Below are positions 35,617 to 43,800 of a DNA stretch of 64,000 nucleotides, piece after piece. Made by a program: the position numbers and the translations under genes. Within the stretch, counting starts at the first letter, position 1. Each line of letters begins with the position of its first letter. The notes below the pieces were generated by a model. That model was not told the DNA's origin. It saw nothing but the letters and a program-made list of their open reading frames with translations, and searched no databases. Source of the stretch: Parvibaculum sp. (GTDB taxonomy: Bacteria; Pseudomonadota; Alphaproteobacteria; Parvibaculales; Parvibaculaceae); the NCBI RefSeq assembly GCF_019635935.1, contig NZ_JAHBYN010000001.1, positions 1,733,501-1,797,500 on the forward strand. The letters are read 5' to 3'.

Positions 35617-35850
35617 ATGCGCATGACGATCACGATCGCCGTTTCGGCTGGCCTGATTCTCGCAGCCTGCACAACAACCCAGAAAGTCCAGCGGCCGGAC
35701 GGACCGGATGAGTACATCATCGCTTGCGGCGCAGCCGTCGGCTGGAACATCTGCTACAATCAAGCCAACGAAACCTGCCCGAACGGCTATACGACGCTGT
35801 CCGAAGATGCTGGCTTCAACCGCAAGGAATTGCGCATCTCCTGTCCGTGA
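35617..35850 (+). CDS. Small cysteine-rich lipoprotein of unknown function
   Basis: A 77-residue protein with a signal peptide and a lipobox LAAC (Cys18), so it is predicted to be a lipid-anchored envelope protein. Four further cysteines (37, 46, 54, 76) could form two disulfides, and GGGGAA precedes the ATG. No known family is recognised. It converges on the dodecin gene 24 bp downstream. Confidence 0.75.
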   Translation: MRMTITIAVSAGLILAACTTTQKVQRPDGPDEYIIACGAAVGWNICYNQANETCPNGYTTLSEDAGFNRKELRISCP

Positions 35851-35874
35851 TGACGAAGACGCGCGCGGGCACCC

Positions 35875-36081
35875 TCACTCCAGCGTGAAGGCGATCTTGA
35901 GCTTGACCTGGTAGTGACCGACCTTGCCGTTTTCGATATGGCCGCGCGTTTCGACGACTTCGAACCAGCGCAGCTCGCGCAGGCTTTTGGACGCCTTTTC
36001 GACGGCGGCGGAAATCGCATCTTCGATGCTTTTCGGCGAGGAGCCGACGATTTCGACGACCTTGTAGACATGCTCGGACAT
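35875..36081 (-). CDS. Dodecin-family flavin-binding protein
   Basis: A 68-residue protein: [22 protein letters not shown], then [18 protein letters not shown] and [12 protein letters not shown], the whole dodecin sequence pattern, including the tryptophan that stacks with flavin (W37). Dodecins form a dodecameric flavin-storage sphere in the cytoplasm. An upstream in-frame extension lacks any ribosome site, so the ATG at 36081 is preferred. Confidence 0.93.
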   Translation of the reverse strand: MSEHVYKVVEIVGSSPKSIEDAISAAVEKASKSLRELRWFEVVETRGHIENGKVGHYQVKLKIAFTLE

Positions 36082-36273
36082 CGGATGTTCCTCCGTTGGC
36101 GTGTCAGTTTGCTCCGCAAGGAAGGTGGAGCGATTGTGCCATGCGGCAAGGACCGCGGCGCGACATAAAAGCCGCCGCAAAAACTGGCTTTGGCCGCCCC
36201 GGTTTGGCAGACTGTCGGGAACGAGAAAAACGACGGCCCGCGAAGAAGCCCGCGAAGAAGGAGGACGCCCCCC

Positions 36274-37710
36274 GTGACCCTTCGACTGCGTCAAACGATC
36301 TACGCCATTTTGGCGGTTTCAGGCGCCGCGCTGTTCGGCGCGGCCGGCACGGCCCAGGAGACGGCCACACCGGAAACGCCCGCCGAAACGGCGAAGGCGC
36401 CGCCGCTGGCGATGCTGACGGTGATCGCGGGCGCAATCGGCCCGGCCACGGCAAAGCAGGTGGCGGATGCGGTGGAGGAAGCGGAAACGCGGCGCGCCGA
36501 TGTGCTGATCCTGAAAATCGACACGCCGGGCGGGCTTGTGACCTCGACCCGCGAAATCATTTCCTCGATCCTGGAATCGCAGGTGCCGGTGGCGGGCTAT
36601 GTCGCCCCGGCCGGCGGACATGCGGCCAGCGCCGGCACCTACATCATCTATGCAACCGCGATCGCCGCGATGGCGCCCGGCACCAATATCGGTGCGGCGA
36701 CGCCGGTGACGATCGGCGGCGGGATGCCGGGGCTGCCTTCGCCGGAAGACGCGGCACCCAAAAAGGAAGGCGGCGAGGACGAAGCGCCGGCGCGCGCCCC
36801 CCAACGCTCCAACGAGGACGCGATGGCCGCGAAGGCGACCAATGACGCGGTGGCGCATATCAGGAGCCTTGCCGAAATGCACGGCCGCAACGCCGACTGG
36901 GCCGAAAAGGCGGTGCGCGAAGGCGCGAGCCTTTCGGCGCGGGCCGCGGTGGAGGAAGGCGTCGTCGAGTTCATTGCCGCCGACATGGGCGAGTTGCTGC
37001 GCCTGATCCATGGCCGCGAGGTCGCGACCGCAGCAGGCAAGCGCGTGCTCAACACCGAGGGCGCGGCCATCGTCGAGATCGAGCCCGGCGCGATGACCAA
37101 GGTGCTGGCCATCCTCAGCAACCCGAACGTCGCCTTCATCCTGATGCTGATCGGCATTTACGGATTGATCTTCGAATTCTCGAACCCCGGCACGATCGGC
37201 CCCGGCGTCATCGGCGCCATCTGCCTGCTGCTCGGACTTTATGCGCTCAACCAGTTGCCGCTCGACTATGCGGGCCTGGCGCTGATCCTGCTCGGCCTCG
37301 CACTGATGGTCACCGAGGCCTTCACGCCGACATTCGGCGTTGTCGGGCTCGGCGGCGTCATCGCCTTCGTACTCGGCAGCGCCATGCTGATCGACAGCGA
37401 CCAGCCCGAGTTCCAGCTTTCATGGAGCGTGATTGCGGGAACGGCGGTGGTGAGCGTGCTGACGCTGGCGGCGCTGCTCGGCTATGCCTGGCGCGCGCAA
37501 ACGAAGCCGGTTGCGACCGGCAGCGAGGAACTGACCGGCATGGAAGCGCAAGTGATCGACTGGGCGGACGGTCAAGGCCATGTATGGGTGCATAGCGAAC
37601 GCTGGCGCGCGCGCGGACCGCACCAGCTCGCGCCCGGCGAAAAGGTCAGGATCGAGAAGCTCGACGGATTGACACTTGTGCTGAGCGACGCCCCGGCGGT
37701 GCATGGGTGA
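36274..37710 (+). CDS. NfeD-family membrane serine protease (ClpP-like + NfeD domain)
   Basis: A 478-residue protein with a signal sequence, a ClpP/SppA-type periplasmic protease domain (DTPGGLV then [11 protein letters not shown], the likely catalytic serine in ASAG), four to five membrane helices at about 270-390 and a C-terminal NfeD beta-barrel ([22 protein letters not shown]...). The start is GTG at 36274 with an AAGGAGG site; an in-frame ATG at 36190 has none. It pairs with the slipin gene downstream, the usual partner whose C-terminus it may cleave. A low-complexity insert (residues about 160-185) is rich in Pro/Glu/Lys. Confidence 0.9.
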   Translation: MTLRLRQTIYAILAVSGAALFGAAGTAQETATPETPAETAKAPPLAMLTVIAGAIGPATAKQVADAVEEAETRRADVLILKIDTPGGLVTSTREIISSILESQVPVAGYVAPAGGHAASAGTYIIYATAIAAMAPGTNIGAATPVTIGGGMPGLPSPEDAAPKKEGGEDEAPARAPQRSNEDAMAAKATNDAVAHIRSLAEMHGRNADWAEKAVREGASLSARAAVEEGVVEFIAADMGELLRLIHGREVATAAGKRVLNTEGAAIVEIEPGAMTKVLAILSNPNVAFILMLIGIYGLIFEFSNPGTIGPGVIGAICLLLGLYALNQLPLDYAGLALILLGLALMVTEAFTPTFGVVGLGGVIAFVLGSAMLIDSDQPEFQLSWSVIAGTAVVSVLTLAALLGYAWRAQTKPVATGSEELTGMEAQVIDWADGQGHVWVHSERWRARGPHQLAPGEKVRIEKLDGLTLVLSDAPAVHG

Positions 37711-37848
37711 GCGGCGAAAGGGAACGAGATGTTTCGTTCTTTGCCAACAACTCAATGCCGGGATGACACTTTTATTTTCGGCAGGCACCCGTTTCACTGT
37801 TGAAACGGAACGAACGCACAATCCTGCCAAACAGAACGGAGAGGCCTG

Positions 37849-38598
37849 ATGGGAAATCTCGCATTCTATGTATTCCTGATCGTATTGCTGGTCGGCATTC
37901 TGAGTTCGGCGATCCGGATTTTGCGCGAATACGAACGCGGCGTCGTCTTCACGCTCGGGCGCTTCACGCGCGTTGCCGGGCCGGGTTTCATCATCATCAT
38001 CCCGGTCATCCAGCAGATGGTGCGCGTCGACCTGCGCACTTTCGTCGAAGACGTGCCGACGCAGGATGTGATTTCGCGCGACAACGTGTCGGTGCGCGTC
38101 AATGCAGTGATCTACTACCGCATCGTCGAACCGCAAAATGCGATCCTCAATGTCGAGAACTACATGGAGGCGACAAGCCAGCTTGCGCAGACGACATTGC
38201 GCTCGGTGCTCGGCAAGCATGAGCTCGACGAAATGCTGGCCGAACGCGACAAGCTCAACAGCGACATCCAGGAAATCCTCGACAGCCAGACAGACGCCTG
38301 GGGCATCAAGGTCGCCAATGTCGAAATCAAGCATGTCGATATCGACGAGAGCATGATCCGCGCCATTGCCAAGCAGGCCGAAGCCGAGCGCCTGCGCCGC
38401 GCCAAGATCATCAATGCCGAAGGCGAACAGCAGGCGGCCGAGAAGCTGGTGGAAGCCGGCAAGATTCTCGCCGGCGACCCGCGCGCCATGCAGCTTCGTT
38501 ATTTCTCGGCGCTGCACGACATTGCCGGCGAGAGAACCAACACTATCGTCTTCCCGCTGCCGATGGACCTGATGGACGCGATCCGCCGTCGGGATTGA
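37849..38598 (+). CDS. Slipin/stomatin-like (SPFH) membrane protein
   Basis: A 249-residue SPFH protein: N-terminal hydrophobic segment ([23 protein letters not shown]), then [22 protein letters not shown] and the domain with [21 protein letters not shown], and a coiled C-terminal part ([27 protein letters not shown]). It organises membrane domains and forms the operon partner of the NfeD protease 138 bp upstream. Confidence 0.93.
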   Translation: MGNLAFYVFLIVLLVGILSSAIRILREYERGVVFTLGRFTRVAGPGFIIIIPVIQQMVRVDLRTFVEDVPTQDVISRDNVSVRVNAVIYYRIVEPQNAILNVENYMEATSQLAQTTLRSVLGKHELDEMLAERDKLNSDIQEILDSQTDAWGIKVANVEIKHVDIDESMIRAIAKQAEAERLRRAKIINAEGEQQAAEKLVEAGKILAGDPRAMQLRYFSALHDIAGERTNTIVFPLPMDLMDAIRRRD

Positions 38599-38629
38599 GG
38601 CTGATGGGTGGCGGAGTGTCGGACGGCGC

Positions 38630-39736
38630 CTAGTCGGCTGCGCCGAGGAAGGCCCGGAGTGCGTCTGGCGTCAGGATTTCGCGCGTCTCGCCGGAACCGA
38701 CGCGATGCAGCCAGACCGACCAGTTCCGCTCCCGCGTGTCGTCGGCGAGGAAGAGCGCGACCGCGCCGTCGTCCGAAATGTCGGTCAGATAGGCATGGGT
38801 CTCGAGCTGTGTCGCCTGACGGATACCGCCCGCCTCAAGGAAGAAAAGGTCGTAGCCAAAGCCGCGTCCGCGCTTGCTGGGCGAAGATTGGGCGATGAAG
38901 GCAATGCGCCTTCCATCGGCCGAGGCGGAAAGTGAACCGGCATTCTGTCGTTCGAGGCCAGGAACGATGCCGAGACTGCCATCAGGGCGCAGTCTGCACG
39001 CGAAATCATGTGTATTGGGCAACTTCATCCTGTCCGCCATGTCATCGAAAGTGCCCTGAAATGGCGCCAAGCAGGTAAAGAGAATGCCGTCGCCGGTCGT
39101 CGATGTGGGGCGGCCGAGACTCTGGAACGTTGTGGTTTCGGTCACATTCGGCAGCAGTTGTTCCTCTTGTCGCGTTTCGAGCGTCACCGCGGAAACGCCG
39201 AAGAAACCTGCCGGGCGCGATCCGCCCTCCCTGTTCCATTCAGCTCTCGCCGAGACGAACAGGATCGATTTTCCGTCCGTCTCGAAGTTCGGCGACAGCC
39301 GCATCGTATCGCGCCCGTAGCTTGTGACGATTTGCCAGGCGCCGGTATCGAGATCGAGTATGCCGATATGGTAGCCAAACTCCTCCGGCGTGCAGTCGTG
39401 GAAACAGTATGAGGTGAAGGCGAGCTTGCGGCCTGCCGGTGCGAAGACCGGCGAGCGCCATCTGAATTTTTCCGGCTGTTCGACGAGCCGGATCGAACGG
39501 CTGGCGACATCGAAAAGCCCGAGGCGCGCGCGGTTCACGCCGGCACGCCGGTCGTCGAAGGCAAAGACGACCGCGCTGCCCGTGGCCGAGAGCGATGCGG
39601 AGGTGATCCGGATATCGGGCGGCGGCCCGTCATCGCGTGGCGGTTTGCAGCCGCCAAGCGTCAGCACGAGCGCCGCCGCCAGGCAAACGACGCCGGATCG
39701 CCGCCGGCGCATCGTTCCGAACAAAAGGCCGATCAT
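38630..39736 (-). CDS. TolB-like beta-propeller lipoprotein
   Basis: A 368-residue exported protein. Residues 1-30 include a lipobox LTLGGC, then repeated TolB/WD40-like blades: RSPVFAPAGRKLAFTS, RLSPNFETDGKSILFVS, GSLSASADGRRIAFIA and ISDDGAVALFLAD, each with the SPdG-type hairpin. It is probably a lipid-anchored propeller of unknown binding partner. Start at 39736 has a GGGGGG site; M at 39712 is an alternative. The gene is convergent with the slipin gene. Confidence 0.75.
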   Translation of the reverse strand: MIGLLFGTMRRRRSGVVCLAAALVLTLGGCKPPRDDGPPPDIRITSASLSATGSAVVFAFDDRRAGVNRARLGLFDVASRSIRLVEQPEKFRWRSPVFAPAGRKLAFTSYCFHDCTPEEFGYHIGILDLDTGAWQIVTSYGRDTMRLSPNFETDGKSILFVSARAEWNREGGSRPAGFFGVSAVTLETRQEEQLLPNVTETTTFQSLGRPTSTTGDGILFTCLAPFQGTFDDMADRMKLPNTHDFACRLRPDGSLGIVPGLERQNAGSLSASADGRRIAFIAQSSPSKRGRGFGYDLFFLEAGGIRQATQLETHAYLTDISDDGAVALFLADDTRERNWSVWLHRVGSGETREILTPDALRAFLGAAD

Positions 39737-40009
39737 TGCCACACCCCCCGACGGGCCACGAACCCGCGCCCCGGCGGAGTATCGGCGGGAGACCGGGACC
39801 AGTACAGGGATTTTCTCCCGGGCCGTCAATCGGACTGCCCGGTCCCGGCCGGCGAGAAGGCGGCTTCACCCCGCCACCGTTCCCTCCATTCAGGACCGAT
39901 CCCCGCTCCCCTTGCGCGGGGCTTGCCCGAATAATGCAACCCGGCACACGCGCGGCAAAGCGAGTCGCGATCCGCGCTTCGGCGCGTCAACCGGGGGACG
40001 GGCACACCC
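39737..40009. other. Intergenic region, promoter area of two divergent genes
   Basis: About 270 bp with no convincing ORF. It must hold promoters for the propeller lipoprotein gene and the gene at 40010. No conserved site is recognised. Confidence 0.5.
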
Positions 40010-40522
40010 ATGAGCGACATCCGATATGTTTCCGGCTGGAAGAAGAACGATCCGAAGATCGAGCGCGATGCGATCGCGGTCTGGCGCGAACAGGGCATCC
40101 TGCCGCCGGACACCGCGCCGGAGGACCGCGCGAAGCAAATCTGCGCGGTCGCCTATGACGGCAAGAAGGTCTGCGGCATCTCGACGGTCGAGATCGCCTC
40201 TTATGCGCCGCTGCGCAACAAGCGCTTCGGCTTCCTGCGCGTCTTCACCCTGCCCGACTACAGCCAGCAGACGGTGGCGATCGGTCTTGCCACCGAATGC
40301 CGCGAGATCCTGCGCGCCTGGTCGATCGCCAATCCGGGCGAGCGGCTCGCCGGCATGGCAGCCGTCTACCAGTCGCCGAAGCTTGGCCACTACCCGATCG
40401 GCGAAAGCGGCCTGACGCTGATCGGCTATACGCGCGAGGGCTATCAGATGCGCGTGATCTGGTTCAACCACCTGCCGCTCAACGAAGCGGCGGACACAAC
40501 AAGCGGAGCAATCGTCGCATGA
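40010..40522 (+). CDS. Hypothetical protein, possibly GNAT-fold
   Basis: A 170-residue soluble protein that I do not recognise. The layout (VAYDGKKVCGISTVEIASYAPLRNKRFGFLRVFTLPDYSQQTVAIGLATECREILRAW) resembles an N-acetyltransferase core with a beta sheet, a conserved VFTLP stretch and a helix, but the pyrophosphate-binding Q/RxxGxG/A loop is not evident. The stop overlaps the next ATG (ATGA), so the two are co-translated. Confidence 0.6.
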   Translation: MSDIRYVSGWKKNDPKIERDAIAVWREQGILPPDTAPEDRAKQICAVAYDGKKVCGISTVEIASYAPLRNKRFGFLRVFTLPDYSQQTVAIGLATECREILRAWSIANPGERLAGMAAVYQSPKLGHYPIGESGLTLIGYTREGYQMRVIWFNHLPLNEAADTTSGAIVA

Positions 40523-40785
40523 CCATCGCCTCTCCCAGTCAATCTCAATCGGCACATCTTTCCTATGCGGTGATCGCCGCCGGCACCATTGTCGCCATCG
40601 CACTCGTTGTGACGGCGCTGATGGGTTCCGACCGGGGCCCGCGCCTGATCGCCAACCCGCAGGGCGGCATCTGGGTGCAGAAGGGGGATTCGCTTTTCCT
40701 CTGCCGCGCCTCGACCAATGGCGCCGCGCCTTGCGTCAACCTGACGGACGGCAGCGCCCTTTCCTTCGCCGACATCGCCCGCTGA
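40519..40785 (+). CDS. Small single-pass membrane protein of unknown function
   Basis: An 88-residue protein with one membrane helix (about 14-34: LSYAVIAAGTIVAIALVVTAL) and a small C-terminal region with two cysteines (FLCRASTNGAAPCVNL). No family recognised. It overlaps the preceding gene by 4 bp and is followed by a terminator, so it ends a two-gene operon. Confidence 0.65.
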   Translation: MTIASPSQSQSAHLSYAVIAAGTIVAIALVVTALMGSDRGPRLIANPQGGIWVQKGDSLFLCRASTNGAAPCVNLTDGSALSFADIAR

Positions 40786-40804
40786 TCTTCCCGTCTCCAA
40801 ACGG

Positions 40805-40834
40805 AAATGGCGCCCCTTGCGGGGCGCCATTTTT
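40805..40834 (+). terminator. Terminator after the 40519-40785 gene
   Basis: A perfect 12-bp stem: AAATGGCGCCCC (40805-40816), TTGC loop, GGGGCGCCATTT (40821-40832), ending in T. It lies 20 bp after the stop. The reverse side lacks a T run, so it serves mainly the + strand. Confidence 0.8.
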
Positions 40835-40867
40835 GTTGTGCCGGCGGCGGAGGAGCGCCGCCCGCCC

Positions 40868-43800
40868 TCAGAAGGCGAAGCGGACCGAGGCGGCGAGGCT
40901 CTGCTCGTCATAGTCGCTCTGGAATTCGCCATCGTAAGTGATGCGGAGGCTGAACTTGTCGGAGGCCTCCCAGGTCAACCCGCCGCCGATGCCGAAGGAG
41001 AGATCGTCGCGCGGCGTTTGCTGCGTGACGAAGGCGCCGCCGCCGACAATCGCGCCCGTAATCGCCTCGTCGGGATTGGCAAGCTCGTTGAGGAGCTTGA
41101 CGCCGAACTCGGGGATCAGCTTGCCGCCGCCCTCAAGCGCCGTGGTGTGGCGCAGATTGACGCCGACGACACCCCGGAGCGACTCGACCGTGCGGGCATT
41201 GACCGCGATCGGCAACGGCCCCGTTTCGGTGTAGGCGTCGAGATCGACCCGGTTGTAGCGCAACCCGGCATTGGGCGTGATGTCCCATTGGCCTTCGGTG
41301 AACATCCGGCCGACCTCGCCGCGGGCGACGAACTGCGTGCCGTCGAAGCTCGCGACATTGACCCCGCCGAGCGAATTGCGGCGGCTGTCATAATCGTTGA
41401 TGCCGTAGCCGAGTGTGCCGTTGACGTACCAGGCGCCGGGGCGATAGCTGACATAGCCGGTGACGCCGTGGCTGACGATGTCGACGCGCGAATTGGCGCC
41501 GGCGCCGTTTTCCTCGACCTTGCTGTCCATGTAGAAGTAGCCGAAGCCGGCGCGAAGGTTGGGCGCGACCTCGCCGTCGATGCCGACGGTGCCGCCCCAG
41601 GTGTCGGCGTCGAAGCCGTTGACGGCGCCGGGCGTGTATTTGGCCCGGAGAGCGCCCATGCGGCCCCAGATGGCCCAGTTGCCGCTGCCGCCAAGCGCCG
41701 CTTCACCCGCCGCGACGCCGGTCTCGCCGCCTTGCGCGACCGAGAAACCGCCGCCCGAGAGCCGGTCCATGATCATGTCGAAGACGAGATCCGTCGTCGT
41801 GATCGTGGCGCTGCCGGTGGCGTTGCTTTCATCCGGCAGCGTGTCCTGGATGACTTTCAGAAGCGCCGCGAGCTGCTCTTCCTCGGTCTCGAACTGCAGC
41901 AGGTACTGCACCAGCGGATTGTCGATCGGCTGCGACTGGATGTAGACGTCGAGGGCGGCCGCCATGCTGAGCTTGTTTTGCGTCGAACCTGTCGCCTCCG
42001 TTTCGACATCGAAGGCGGTCTCCTCGACCTCGATGCGGAGGAAGAGGTCGTCGGCCGCGCCTTCGGTGACCACTTCGTCGTTCATCACCTTCAGGAACTT
42101 GAAGAGGATGAGGTTGTCGGTGACGGACGCACCATCATCGGTGACGCCGTTTTCGCTGGCGGCCGAGGCGATCAGCACATCCTCGCCGACGACTTGCGTG
42201 AAGCCGGCCCCCGCATTGACATGGATGGTCGAGCCGGCATCGAAATGGACCGTGTCGCCCGCGACGACGCCACCGCCGGCTCCGGTGAGGCCGGTCTCGA
42301 AGGTGCTGCCTTCGTTGAAGGCGACATCGCCCGAGAAACCGAACGTGCCGCCGGCCGCGACGCGCAGGCGTCCATCGACCGTGGTCGAGACGGCGAAAGC
42401 ATAGGCGCCTTCCGAAGTGGTGGCGAGAATGCCGTCTTCGCCGACATGGATCGAACCTTCATCCCGCGTGTGAATGTTGACACCGTCGAAGACCGTGGTG
42501 CCACCATAGAAGCCGACGAAGTGGGCGTTCGATATCGCATAGCCTTCGTCATTGCCACCGTCGAAGGTAACGGTGTCGTCCTGTTCGAAATAGACGTGCA
42601 GGTCGCTCTCATAGCCGCTGCCGCCATGAATACCCCTGGCGATCGAGACGCCGGTGCCGGAGATCGTCACCGTATCCTCGCCCTCGCCGGTATAGATCGC
42701 ACCACCGACCGTGCCACCATCGACGATGATCGTGTCGTGGCTTTCGCCGAAGGACGTGTCGATGTCGCCCGAGACGCTGCCGGTGTTGAGGATGTAGGTC
42801 GAACCGAAATCTTCGAAATCGTAGGCGCTGACATGGATGTCGCCCGTCACCGTGCCGTGGTTGACGATGGAGGCATACTTTGTTTCGAAGACGTCGATCG
42901 CGATGCCGTCGGCACTCGAGATCGTGCCGTCCTCGGTGTTGGTGATGAAGACCGTCGGGCCCGACGCCTGGATGGCGTCGGCGCCTTCGCCGGTCGCCGC
43001 GATGGTGCCGGAATTGTAGATCGTCGTCGTGGCGATCCAGTTGGAATGAGCGACGACCGCATGCGCATTGTCGCCCGAGGTCGAGATGCTGCCCGAGTTG
43101 TCGAGCGAGACGGAGCTGCCCCGGAGCTGGACACCTCTGGTACCGTCGGCCGTTGTTTCGATGCTGCCGCGGTTGACGATCGTGGCTTCTTCGAAGGCCA
43201 GCAGGCGCACACCGGCCGTTTTCTCGTTTTCGACCAGAACCGTCGCATCCTCGTCGTTGAGGAAGTATGCGCTTTCGGCCTCTTCGATGTCGACGCGGCC
43301 GACGATGGAGCCGTAGTTGTAGACCGCGACGTCCCCGGACTCGTCGATCTCGATGGCGGATTCGGAGCCGGAGATCGTTCCCCAGTTGAAGACACGGGCG
43401 ATAGCGGCATTGTCGATTTCGATACCGTCATTGTCGTCGGCGAGGATTTGTCCATCCACGGTATTCGTGATCGTGACGGAGTAGCCGGAGGCTATGATCG
43501 CGTCCGACGCCTCGCCCGTCGCGTGGATCAGGCCGGAATTGAGGATTTCGATAACGCCGTATTCGTCGTCCGCGTATGCGACGATGCCATCCGCCTCGTG
43601 GCCGCCGGTGACGATGTCGCCGCTGTTGTCGATCTCTATCGAACCGTTGTAAGCGTAGGCGCGGATACCGTAGGCATAGTCGCCATGGGTCGTGATCGTG
43701 CCGGTGTTTTCGACATAGACCTCGTGGCGGGCCGTCACACGGATGCCCTGTGCGTAATCGCCATAAGTGACGATGTCGCCGCTGTTATAGACGGCCGCAT